From assembly GCA_015057585.1 (NCBI GenBank), contig SVEF01000021.1:1-41401 (forward strand): DNA of 41,401 nt. The letters run 5' to 3'. Shown piece after piece: positions 16,408 to 23,774 of this stretch (within the stretch, counting starts at the first letter, position 1; each line of letters begins with the position of its first letter). The translations under genes were made by a program, and so were the position numbers. This DNA comes from Lachnospiraceae bacterium. Lineage in GTDB: Bacteria; Bacillota; Clostridia; Lachnospirales; Lachnospiraceae. The notes under the pieces were generated by a model. That model worked only from the letters and a program-made list of their open reading frames with translations. It did not search any database and was not told where the DNA came from.

Positions 16408-16447
16408 TATAAGATATTTCGGTTAATTTTAACCAAAATATCTTATA
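16408..16447. repeat. 40-bp palindrome of the same motif upstream of the ATPase
   Basis: Two 19-bp arms (16408-16426 and 16429-16447) are complementary except at one pair, with only 2 bp between them. Each arm carries the TATAAGATATTTTGG motif seen again at 16334-16349. In DNA this is a strong dyad, fit for a dimeric regulator, a cruciform or a recognition site of the ATPase/DUF4143 protein. Confidence 0.85.
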
Positions 16448-16459
16448 GAAATGTTTTTC

Positions 16460-16500
16460 AAAAAAAACAGGCAATGCACACTGCACACCGCCTGTTTTTT
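16460..16500 (-). terminator. intrinsic terminator of the coiled-coil membrane protein gene
   Basis: On the minus strand AAAAAACAGGC pairs with GCCTGTTTTTTTT around a 17-base loop and ends in a long T-run. It lies 34 bp after the stop codon at 16534. A second small hairpin (AGGGCA/TGCCCT, 16502-16517) lies between. The A-run on the other side lets it work in both directions. Confidence 0.85.
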
Positions 16501-16533
16501 AAGGGCAATTGTGCCCTAACAGTACTTTTCTAA

Positions 16534-17466
16534 TTATAAGAACATTTCCATTAACTCATCCTTGGTAATACCGGTATCTTCAAGGAATGCTTCCATAGTG
16601 TCATAGGTGGAAGCAAACACCTGCGTTCCTTTTCCACACAAAGAAATATGACACCATATAAATTTAGATGACTGGTTTAACTTTACCGGAGTTGGTTGTG
16701 ATACCCAGGTGTACGGAGATCCGGCTGTTCCAAATTGATACTGCAATGCAATCTCCATCTTCTGTGTTCCCTCTTCATCTACTCTGAATACATCAAAAGT
16801 CCTTTTGCGATTATAGCTTCGCGTAAGATTTCCGTATACCATGTCATTAAGATATACCTCTCCTCCTCTGAAAAGCCCTTCATATTTATATTTTTTTGCT
16901 TTTGGCTCGCTTGGTTTATCATCAAGCGTATGTACTTCTTCCGTCACATAAAGCCCCACACAGCCCTTCGAAACCGAATCAATCCAATCATCTACCTTTG
17001 CATACTTTTCTTTCAAGGCAATATCTGCCAAGGCATTTTCATGTTCATTAATCTTCCCTTGATATTTTGACTTTTCACTATTGAGTTCAGCATATTTCTG
17101 ATCAAAAACTGCTAAAATATTATTATACTTATCCAGATCACCTTTGAACTTCTTCCATCCGCTAAAAATAATAATGCCAAGAATAAGCACCGGTACACCG
17201 GCAATGCTTATAATAATTTCCGTAAAGTATCCAACAACCGCAGCAATTAACGCAAGAATAATAAAGGTCTTACCTGTATTCTTCTTTTTCCTGATTTTAG
17301 TTTCAATCTCGTCCCGCTTTGTTATGTCTTCCTGATTTTCTGAAATCAATTTACTTATTTTTTCCTGTTCCGCATCTCTTAACACTTGAAGCTTACTAAT
17401 CTCCTCTTTGTGTTCTTTGCGTGCATTGTTCCGCCCCTCTTCTGTCCGTAAATCCCAATTTCCCAT
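16534..17466 (-). CDS. coiled-coil membrane protein of unknown function
   Basis: This 310-aa protein is not recognised. It starts with a charged helix likely to form a coiled coil (about 10-62), then two membrane segments (about 67-80 and 83-101) forming a hairpin. A second charged coiled coil lies at about 105-150, followed by a soluble C-terminal domain (about 155-310) with aromatic and beta-like stretches, such as YNRKRTFDVFRVDEEG. Both ends should face the cytoplasm. The ATG at 17466 has an AAAGGAG site. It is divergent from the Xre regulator at 17639-17863, which may control it. It has its own terminator. It lies in the same AT-rich islet as the DUF4143 ATPase. Confidence 0.8.
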   Translation of the reverse strand: MGNWDLRTEEGRNNARKEHKEEISKLQVLRDAEQEKISKLISENQEDITKRDEIETKIRKKKNTGKTFIILALIAAVVGYFTEIIISIAGVPVLILGIIIFSGWKKFKGDLDKYNNILAVFDQKYAELNSEKSKYQGKINEHENALADIALKEKYAKVDDWIDSVSKGCVGLYVTEEVHTLDDKPSEPKAKKYKYEGLFRGGEVYLNDMVYGNLTRSYNRKRTFDVFRVDEEGTQKMEIALQYQFGTAGSPYTWVSQPTPVKLNQSSKFIWCHISLCGKGTQVFASTYDTMEAFLEDTGITKDELMEMFL

Positions 17467-17580
17467 TTCTTTTTCTCCTTTAAATGTATTTTATATGTAC
17501 TCCATGGCAACATAATACTGTCTTCTATAAATTACAGTTACACATCTGCCTCCATACATATGTCTTTATTTTAGCCCATA

Positions 17581-17613
17581 TTGTTCTAAAATGCAACAAG
17601 AACATTTTGTTCT
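17581..17613. promoter_or_regulatory. putative operator of the Xre regulator
   Basis: A perfect dyad AGAACA-TTT-TGTTCT (17599-17613) and an extra half-site TTGTTCT (17581-17587) lie 26-58 bp before the regulator ATG. A possible -10 TATACT begins at 17616, so a bound regulator would cover the promoter. Binding by the adjacent Xre protein is inference. Confidence 0.5.
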
Positions 17614-17638
17614 ATTATACTATTGCAGGGTGATAAAC

Positions 17639-17863
17639 ATGAAACGATATAACAGATTACGTAATTTAAGAGAAGATGCTGATATGACGCAGGCACAGGT
17701 AGGAGCACTGCTCAACATTTCCCAGCGCTCCTACGCACATTTTGAAGCCGGCACCCGAAGCATTCCTATTGAAATATTAGTTGCTCTCGCTGATTTGTAC
17801 AAGGTCAATCTGGACTATCTAGTTGAACGAACTGATAATAAAGAGATGTTGCCTCGCAAGTAA
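17639..17863 (+). CDS. small Xre-family transcriptional regulator
   Basis: This 74-aa protein is a single HTH_3 (Cro/C1-type) domain. The helix-turn-helix is at about 14-35, MTQAQVGALLNISQRSYAHFE. The helix after it reads IPIEILVALADLYKVNLDYLV, which is typical of phage-like and element-borne regulators. The upstream extension has no ribosome site, while the ATG at 17639 follows GCAGGGTG. It is divergent from the coiled-coil membrane protein gene, and its terminator overlaps its stop codon. Confidence 0.88.
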   Translation: MKRYNRLRNLREDADMTQAQVGALLNISQRSYAHFEAGTRSIPIEILVALADLYKVNLDYLVERTDNKEMLPRK

Positions 17864-17878
17864 GGTGGCATCTTTTTT
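17844..17878 (+). terminator. intrinsic terminator at the Xre regulator stop
   Basis: AGATG (17844-17848) pairs with CATCT (17869-17873), extended by wobble and GCCT/AGGT pairs, followed by TTTTTT. The stem includes the stop codon. Confidence 0.75.
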
Positions 17879-17917
17879 ATATCTGATCTCATCACGCCTC
17901 CTCTCCCCCTGCAAAAG

Positions 17918-17946
17918 TTGACATTTCTCTGAAAACATCGTATAAT
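17918..17946 (+). promoter_or_regulatory. consensus sigma-A promoter of the CNNM/ABC-F operon
   Basis: TTGACA (17918-17923) and TATAAT (17941-17946) are perfect and 17 bp apart, 55 bp before the ATG at 18002. Confidence 0.92.
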
Positions 17947-18001
17947 TACAAGGTATATACCTATATACATAAAACAAATTTAAAGGAGTGATTTTTTCAA
18001 A

Positions 18002-19282
18002 ATGGACCCCAGTGTCGCGACACAGATCATTGTGTTAATTGTATTACTTATTTTATCCGCATTCTTCTCGTCTGCGGAAACCTCTTTAACTACGGTGAAT
18101 AAACTCCGTATCCGAAGCCTTATGGAAGACAATGTGAAAGGTGCAAAGCGCATCTATGACCTGATTGATAATCCTTCCAAGATGATTAGTGCTATACTCA
18201 TCGGAAATAATATTGTCAACCTGTCCGCATCCTCGCTTACGACTACAATCGTCTTCGACCTGTTTGGCAATGCTTATGCTGCTGTCGGTACCGGTATCCT
18301 GACCATTGTTGTCTTGATTTTCGGTGAGATTACCCCTAAGACTTTGGCTACCATGTATGCGGAAAAGATGGCGTTTGTCTATGCGCCGATCATTGCCCCT
18401 ATGACAAAGGTTTTGACACCGGTTATCTTTTTACTTAACCAAGTGTCTAATTTTCTTCTGCGCCTATTCCGTATTGATCCGTCCAAAAAGACAAATGCCA
18501 TGACTGAGAATGAACTTCTCACTATTTTAGATGCCAGTCACGAAGACGGTGTTATTGAAAGCGACGAAGTTGCCATGATTACCAATGTAGTGGATTTCGG
18601 TGATGCACTTGCAAAGGACGTAATGGTTCCCCGTATCGATATGGCGTTTGCAGAGGCAGACATGACCTATGATGAACTGGTTGCTGCTTTCGAAAAAGAT
18701 ATGTACACCAGACTTCCGGTATACGAAGACACCAGAGACAACGTCATCGGTATTATTAACATGAAAGATGTCTTCTTTTACAAGGGTCCAAAAGAAGATT
18801 TCCATATAAAAGATTTTTTACGTACCCCGTACTTTACTTATGAGTTCAAAAAGACTTCCGAGTTATTGCGTGAACTCAAAAAGGGTACCAATTCCCTTGC
18901 CATCGTACTGGATGAGTACGGTGCCACTGCCGGTCTTCTTACCATTGAAGACCTCGTAGAAGAAATCGTTGGTGAAATCCGCGACGAATATGACACAGAC
19001 GAAGAAGATGCCATCCAGAAGCTGACTGACGATGTGTACATGTTACTCGGTACTGCAAAGTTGGATGAAATCAACGACATCTTAGAAATGGATTTGGATT
19101 CGGAGGACTACGACTCCATTGCGGGTCACGTCATCCATCTGCTTGACCATCTCCCATCCAAGGGCGAGACCGTCACAGAAGGAGCCTACACTTATAAAGT
19201 CCTCTCCATGGATAAAAACCGTGTCGACAAAATTAAATTAACCATCAATCCGGACTATGTTGCTCCGGAGGAAGAAGAGTAA
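18002..19282 (+). CDS. CNNM/CorC-family transporter with DUF21 and CBS domains
   Basis: This 426-aa protein has a DUF21/CNNM membrane domain (about 1-180) with the motifs SAFFSSAETSLTTVNK and FGEITPKTLA. The CBS pair lies at about 200-330, with TRLPVYEDTRDNVIGIINMKD and LDEYGATAGLLTIEDLVEEI. A CorC/HlyC domain follows at about 345-420. Such proteins export Mg2+, Co2+ or related ions; the ion here is unknown. It is a much more typical member than the copy at 1201-2544. An AAGGAG site precedes the ATG. The ABC-F gene starts 4 bp after its stop, so they are co-transcribed. Confidence 0.93.
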   Translation: MDPSVATQIIVLIVLLILSAFFSSAETSLTTVNKLRIRSLMEDNVKGAKRIYDLIDNPSKMISAILIGNNIVNLSASSLTTTIVFDLFGNAYAAVGTGILTIVVLIFGEITPKTLATMYAEKMAFVYAPIIAPMTKVLTPVIFLLNQVSNFLLRLFRIDPSKKTNAMTENELLTILDASHEDGVIESDEVAMITNVVDFGDALAKDVMVPRIDMAFAEADMTYDELVAAFEKDMYTRLPVYEDTRDNVIGIINMKDVFFYKGPKEDFHIKDFLRTPYFTYEFKKTSELLRELKKGTNSLAIVLDEYGATAGLLTIEDLVEEIVGEIRDEYDTDEEDAIQKLTDDVYMLLGTAKLDEINDILEMDLDSEDYDSIAGHVIHLLDHLPSKGETVTEGAYTYKVLSMDKNRVDKIKLTINPDYVAPEEEE

Positions 19283-19286
19283 TTTT

Positions 19287-21272
19287 ATGATACTTGCATG
19301 TAACAACATAACAAAGCATTTTGGTGAAAAGGAAATCCTTAACGGGATTTCCTTTCATGTAAATGAGAATGAAAAAGCGGCGATTGTCGGCATCAATGGT
19401 GCCGGCAAATCTACCTTGTTCAAAATTATCGTAGGCGAACTTTCTGCCGATGCGGGTGAAGTTATTTTTGCAAAGGGCACTTCCTTTGGCTACCTCTCCC
19501 AGCACCAGGACTTAACCTCCGAAAATTCTATTTACAACGAACTGCTTTCCACCAAAGCAGAACTGCTTCGCATGGAGGAAACCATCCGCACACTGGAACA
19601 AAACATGAAACATGCCGAAGGTGAAGAGCTGGAACAGATGCTCTCCGCCTATTCACGCTTAAATCATGAGTTTGAATTGCAAAACGGATATGCCTACCGT
19701 AGTGAAGTCGTCGGCATCTTAAAGGGGCTTGGCTTTGACGAATCCGAATTTGACAAATCCATCAACACCCTTTCCGGCGGTCAGAAAACCAGAATTGCCC
19801 TCGGAAAGCTTTTGCTCCGCAAACCGGAATTGATTTTACTCGACGAGCCGACGAATCATCTGGATATGCAGTCGATTGCATGGTTGGAAACGTTCCTCGC
19901 CAATTATAAGGGAGCCGTTGTCGTGATTGCCCATGACCGCTACTTCTTAGATAAGGTTGTCACCAAAGTCGTGGAACTGGACCACACCAAGAGCCAGACT
20001 TTTATGGGAAACTACAGCGTCTATGCCGAAAAAAAAGCGAAACAACGCGAAGACCGGTTAAAACAGTATTTAAATCAGCAACGGGAAATCAAACATCAGG
20101 AAGAAGTCATCGCAAAACTTCGTTCCTTCAACCGTGAAAAATCCATTAAGCGCGCCGAAAGCCGTGTAAAGATGTTAGATAAAATAGAACGTTTGGACAA
20201 ACCTCTGGAAGAATCCGACGGCATGCGAATCCGCCTGGAGCCGTCCATAACCAGCGGAAACGATGTCCTTACGGTAACGGGACTTTCCAAGTCCTTCGGA
20301 GCACAGACTTTGTTTACCGATTTGTCCTTTGAAATCAAGCGTGGTGAAAAGGTTGCCATCATCGGAAACAACGGCACCGGCAAAACCACGATTTTGAAAA
20401 TCTTAAACGGCATCGTGACTCCGGACGCCGGAGAAATCAAGCCGGGGGTCAAGGTACATCCTGCCTACTACGACCAGGAACACCAGGTCCTTCACATGGA
20501 AAAGACCCTGTTTGCGGAAATTCAGGATACGTACCCTACAATGGACAACACCGAAGTCCGCAATGCCCTGGCAGCCTTCCTTTTTACGGGCGATGACGTA
20601 TTTAAGCAGATTAAGGATATTTCCGGTGGCGAACGCGGACGAGTATCTCTTGCCAAACTCATGCTCTCCGAGTCCAACTTTCTGATGCTTGACGAGCCGA
20701 CCAACCATTTAGACATTATGTCAAAGGAGATTTTAGAGAACGCGATTTCAAGTTACACCGGAACCGTGCTCTACGTTTCCCACGACCGCTATTTTATCAA
20801 CAAAACCGCAACCAAGATTTTAGATTTGACCAGCGGAAAACTGATTACGTACCATGGCAATTATGACTATTATTTAGAACACAAGGAAAACATGGAACGG
20901 ATTCACTTGCAAGGCATCGGCTATGGTGTCGGAATGACGCCTGCCGCGTCCACAGTTGCCTGCGGTAATTCGAAAGGTACTTTAGGTACTGTTGCCGCAG
21001 ATTCGGCCTCCGGAATCGATTCCGCAGGAAAAACCGACTGGAAACAGCAGAAGGAAGAGCAGGCAAAATTGCGGAAACGCCAGAATGACTTAAAGCGCAT
21101 TGAAGCAGAAATCGAGAAACTGGAAGCGCGAAGCGAAGAACTGGATGTCCTTCTTGCAGATGAAAGCATCTATACCGACCACACAAAACTTCTTGAAATT
21201 ACAAAAGAAAAGGATGCCGTTTCCGAACGGCTTTTAGAACTCATGGAAGAATGGGAACAACTGGCAGAATAA
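19287..21272 (+). CDS. ABC-F family ATPase (YdiF/Uup-like)
   Basis: This 661-aa soluble protein has two ABC cassettes and no membrane segments. Walker A motifs are GINGAGKST (about 35-43) and GNNGTGKTT (about 360). Signatures are LSGGQKTR and ISGGERGR, and both Walker B motifs read LLDEPTNHLD or MLDEPTNHLD. Between cassettes is the P-site tRNA interaction linker, rich in Arg/Lys (about 240-300). A C-terminal coiled coil (about 565-661) follows a Gly/Ala-rich spacer. ABC-F proteins act on the ribosome to relieve stalling, and some give antibiotic resistance; this one looks like a housekeeping YdiF type. The ATG at 19287 is favoured over an upstream start inside the previous gene. Confidence 0.92.
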   Translation: MILACNNITKHFGEKEILNGISFHVNENEKAAIVGINGAGKSTLFKIIVGELSADAGEVIFAKGTSFGYLSQHQDLTSENSIYNELLSTKAELLRMEETIRTLEQNMKHAEGEELEQMLSAYSRLNHEFELQNGYAYRSEVVGILKGLGFDESEFDKSINTLSGGQKTRIALGKLLLRKPELILLDEPTNHLDMQSIAWLETFLANYKGAVVVIAHDRYFLDKVVTKVVELDHTKSQTFMGNYSVYAEKKAKQREDRLKQYLNQQREIKHQEEVIAKLRSFNREKSIKRAESRVKMLDKIERLDKPLEESDGMRIRLEPSITSGNDVLTVTGLSKSFGAQTLFTDLSFEIKRGEKVAIIGNNGTGKTTILKILNGIVTPDAGEIKPGVKVHPAYYDQEHQVLHMEKTLFAEIQDTYPTMDNTEVRNALAAFLFTGDDVFKQIKDISGGERGRVSLAKLMLSESNFLMLDEPTNHLDIMSKEILENAISSYTGTVLYVSHDRYFINKTATKILDLTSGKLITYHGNYDYYLEHKENMERIHLQGIGYGVGMTPAASTVACGNSKGTLGTVAADSASGIDSAGKTDWKQQKEEQAKLRKRQNDLKRIEAEIEKLEARSEELDVLLADESIYTDHTKLLEITKEKDAVSERLLELMEEWEQLAE

Positions 21273-21345
21273 ATATCATAGGAGGAAAATCCTCTGCTCG
21301 CATTAAGCGGCTCGCATTTTCCTTCGGAAAACAAGGAGGATTCGT

Positions 21346-22431
21346 ATGGAACACTACAACCCGTTATTAAAAAACAACGACAGTCCGAAGTTTTTTACCA
21401 TCGGTGAAATCATGCTTCGTCTCTCCCCGCCAAACTACGAAAAAATCCGTATGGCAAACGATTTTGAGGCAAGCTATGGCGGCAGCGAAGCCAACATCGC
21501 ACTCTCTTTAGCCAACCTTGGTATTGACAGTACTTTCTTTAGTGTTGTTCCAAACAACAGCTTAGGGAAAAGTGCCGTGCGTATGCTTCGCAGTAACGAT
21601 GTCCATTGTACTCCGATGATTTTAAGTACTCCGGAAGAAACACCAACGCATCGTCTCGGTACGTATTATTTGGAAACCGGCTACGGCATCCGTGCCAGTA
21701 AGGTGACTTACGACCGAAAGAACAGCGCGTTTACGGAGTATGACTATTCCAAAGTAGATTTCCACGCACTGCTTGACGGCTATGACTGGCTGCACTTAAG
21801 CGGTATCACTCCTGCGTTATGTCAGAATTGCCGTGATTTGATTCTTACCGTATTGAAGGTTGCCCGCGAAAAGGGACTCACCATCAGCTGGGACGGAAAC
21901 TTCCGCTCCGCTCTTTGGACCTGGGAGCAGGCAAGGGATTTCTGTACCGAATGCTTACCATATGTAGACGTATTATTCGGTATTGAACCATATCATTTAT
22001 GGAAGGACGAAAACGACCACAGCAAAGGCGACTGGAAGGACGGTGTTCCGCTCCATCCGACATATGAGCAACAGGATGAAATTTTCCGCAGATTCGTGGA
22101 ACGTTATCCGAACATCAAGTGTATTGCCCGTCACGTGCGGTATGCACACAGCGGTAGTGAAAACAGCCTGAAGGCGTTTATGTGGTACGAAGGACACACC
22201 TTTGAAAGCCGACTGTTTACATTCAATATTTTGGACCGCGTTGGCGGTGGCGACGCATTTGCCAGTGGTCTCATTTATGCAATGATGAACAACTACCGGC
22301 CGATGGATATGATTAACTTTGCAGTAGCAAGCAGCGTGATTAAGCATACGATTCGTGGTGATGCGAATATTACGGACGATGCAAAGAGTATCCGCAAGAT
22401 TATGGATATGAGTTTTGATATTAACAGATAG
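21346..22431 (+). CDS. PfkB-family sugar kinase, 2-keto-3-deoxygluconate kinase-like
   Basis: This 361-aa ribokinase-fold enzyme has the N-terminal sugar-binding motif YGGSEANIALSLANLG (about 44-59) and the C-terminal PfkB signature DRVGGGDAFASGLIYA, with catalytic base D303. Overall layout fits 2-dehydro-3-deoxygluconate kinases (KdgK), which make KDPG in hexuronate breakdown. No kduI, kduD, uxaC or KDPG aldolase gene is nearby, so the substrate is uncertain. The ATG at 21346 follows AAGGAGG. The 73-bp gap after the ABC-F gene has a second AGGAGG and a 9-bp direct repeat (GCTCGCATT twice), so read-through from the upstream operon is possible. A strong terminator follows. Confidence 0.85.
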   Translation: MEHYNPLLKNNDSPKFFTIGEIMLRLSPPNYEKIRMANDFEASYGGSEANIALSLANLGIDSTFFSVVPNNSLGKSAVRMLRSNDVHCTPMILSTPEETPTHRLGTYYLETGYGIRASKVTYDRKNSAFTEYDYSKVDFHALLDGYDWLHLSGITPALCQNCRDLILTVLKVAREKGLTISWDGNFRSALWTWEQARDFCTECLPYVDVLFGIEPYHLWKDENDHSKGDWKDGVPLHPTYEQQDEIFRRFVERYPNIKCIARHVRYAHSGSENSLKAFMWYEGHTFESRLFTFNILDRVGGGDAFASGLIYAMMNNYRPMDMINFAVASSVIKHTIRGDANITDDAKSIRKIMDMSFDINR

Positions 22432-22434
22432 TAT

Positions 22435-22488
22435 GAAGAATCCCTATGAGCACAAGTAAACACTTATGCTCATAGGGATTTCTTCTTT
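22435..22488 (+). terminator. strong intrinsic terminator of the sugar kinase gene
   Basis: A stem of about 14 bp (AATCCCTATGAGCA with TGCTCATAGGGATT), extended by an outer GAAG/CTTC and an inner AAGT/ACTT, is followed by TTCTTCTTTTT. It starts a few bases after the stop codon. Just beyond it begins the hairpin array. Confidence 0.9.
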
Positions 22489-22490
22489 TT

Positions 22491-22840
22491 CCAACATATT
22501 ATTTGATTTTCACATTTTGTTGGTTGGTCCATTTTCTCTCAATCCAACAAATCCGGCTTTTCTCAATTTTTGTTGGCCGGTCTATTTTCTCTCTGACCAA
22601 CAAATCTGCTTTTTCTCAAATTTGTTGGATACTTCCGCAAGCCCGGTTCCAACAAACCAAGCAATTTTGTTAATTTGTTGGTCTCGTGCTTTTGTTTTCA
22701 TACCAACAAATTTTCTTCTTGTCTATTTTTGTTGGTACCTCCCATTATAGCGTAACCAATAAATTCTTAAATTTCTCATTTTATTGGTCCCATAGTTTTT
22801 CTGCCAACCAACAATTCTTTCTGTCCTTACAAATTATTGG
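22491..22840. repeat. regular array of alternating 8-bp inverted repeats
   Basis: Fourteen copies of an 8-bp motif alternate strictly in orientation. CCAACAAA-type copies start at 22491, 22544, 22597, 22649, 22703, 22756 and 22808. TTTGTTGG-type copies start at 22516, 22569, 22621, 22674, 22728, 22780 and 22833. Going from CCAACAAA to the next TTTGTTGG, the spacer is 16-17 bp in all seven cases; from TTTGTTGG to the next CCAACAAA it is 20 bp in five cases and 21 in one. The full period is 52-54 bp. Spacers differ in sequence but are pyrimidine-rich on the plus strand. Variants inside pairs are partly compensatory (CCAATAAA with TTTATTGG). It fills the space between convergent kinase and trmO genes. 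I do not recognise it; it codes for no convincing protein. Confidence 0.9.
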
Positions 22841-22927
22841 TCAAAGCCCCTTTTCAGCGCCTCATTCCTTGCTTTTCCATCAACAACGTTGCACCAACCC
22901 AGCTTATATTCTGTCCAAGAACCATCC

Positions 22928-23620
22928 CTAAGAGAATTCCTTACATCCTACTACGATCAATTCCGCTTCTTCCACACGGAACCACACCTCAAACTCTCCG
23001 AACCGCATCTTATATACGCGTTCTGGGTCATTTTGGTACTGCGGACGCGGATCCTGCGCCAGGATTTCCAATAGGCCTTCTCTTTTCCCGGCAGGAATCC
23101 TCTCCAACAACTTCTCCGCAAAGGAAACCTTCAAAACGCCTTCCTTCTGATTTAATGCAAATCCATCCGTTGCATCTGCGTGCACATCCACATATCCTAA
23201 ATACGGCTTTACATCAAAAATCGGAGTGCCGTTCATCAAATCAGCACCGGAAACATAAAGCACCGGACCAAGTTTTGCATCCACTTCAAATTTTTCTAGC
23301 TTCACAGAGCTAAGTCCCACCGGATTCGGCCGAAACGGGGAGCGTGTTGCAAACACGCCAACTCTCGTGTTTCCGCCAAGACGCGGCGGACGTACCGTCG
23401 GACTCCACTCACCCTTTCTGTCGGTCTCCGAAAAATGCCAAAGAAGCCACAAATGCGAATACTCCTCTATCCCACGAAACGCATCCGGGTTACGGAACTC
23501 TTCCTCAAACACAAGCCTCGAAACAAGTCCCGAAACCAGACCGCTCTGTCTCGGAATTCCAAATTTATCTATAAAATCATTTTCAATGTGTGCGATGACA
23601 CGGAATTCTACACACTGCAT
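22928..23620 (-). CDS. trmO: tRNA (N6-threonylcarbamoyladenosine37-N6)-methyltransferase TrmO
   Basis: This 230-aa protein belongs to the TsaA/TrmO (UPF0066) family, which methylates t6A37 in threonine tRNAs that read ACY codons, using S-adenosylmethionine. The N-terminal domain (about 1-150) has the family motifs EYSHLWLLWHFSE, RPPRLGGNTRVGVFATRSPFRPNPVGLS and DLMNGTPIFDVKPYL. The C-terminal part (about 155-230) is the usual accessory domain. The ATG at 23620 follows GAGGAGG. No intrinsic terminator follows the stop, so its transcript may run into the hairpin array at 22491-22840. Confidence 0.93.
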   Translation of the reverse strand: MQCVEFRVIAHIENDFIDKFGIPRQSGLVSGLVSRLVFEEEFRNPDAFRGIEEYSHLWLLWHFSETDRKGEWSPTVRPPRLGGNTRVGVFATRSPFRPNPVGLSSVKLEKFEVDAKLGPVLYVSGADLMNGTPIFDVKPYLGYVDVHADATDGFALNQKEGVLKVSFAEKLLERIPAGKREGLLEILAQDPRPQYQNDPERVYKMRFGEFEVWFRVEEAELIVVGCKEFS

Positions 23621-23668
23621 ATTTTCCTCCTCATCCGGCTCTCAAATAGCCTTCCTCTTGGAATTTGG

Positions 23669-23749
23669 CTAATCTATTTTCATTTCATATATTCTTTGAG
23701 TTTCAATTTCGATATGATAAAACTCTTTGCTGAATAAATTTTCTGTCAT
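23669..23749 (-). CDS. possible small or frameshifted ORF upstream of trmO
   Basis: A 26-codon frame starts at an ATG (23749) with a GAGG site 8 bases upstream and ends at 23669. Shifting frame at the A-run near 23677-23683 would extend it to about 39 residues, ending NRLAKFQEEGYLRAG just before the trmO ribosome site. It could be a decayed small gene, a leader peptide or chance. It occupies most of the 154-bp gap between the HTH regulator and trmO. Confidence 0.25.
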   Translation of the reverse strand: MTENLFSKEFYHIEIETQRIYEMKID

Positions 23750-23774
23750 AGGATTACCTCGTACAAATTGGAAT

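Noticed and set aside
22466-22750. 94-aa plus-strand open frame over the array
   Set aside because: It starts inside the terminator stem, has no ribosome site, and its sequence only mirrors the repeats and T-rich spacers.
22491-22840. CRISPR array
   Set aside because: Repeats are only 8 bp, alternate in orientation, and spacers are 16-21 bp; there are no cas genes nearby.
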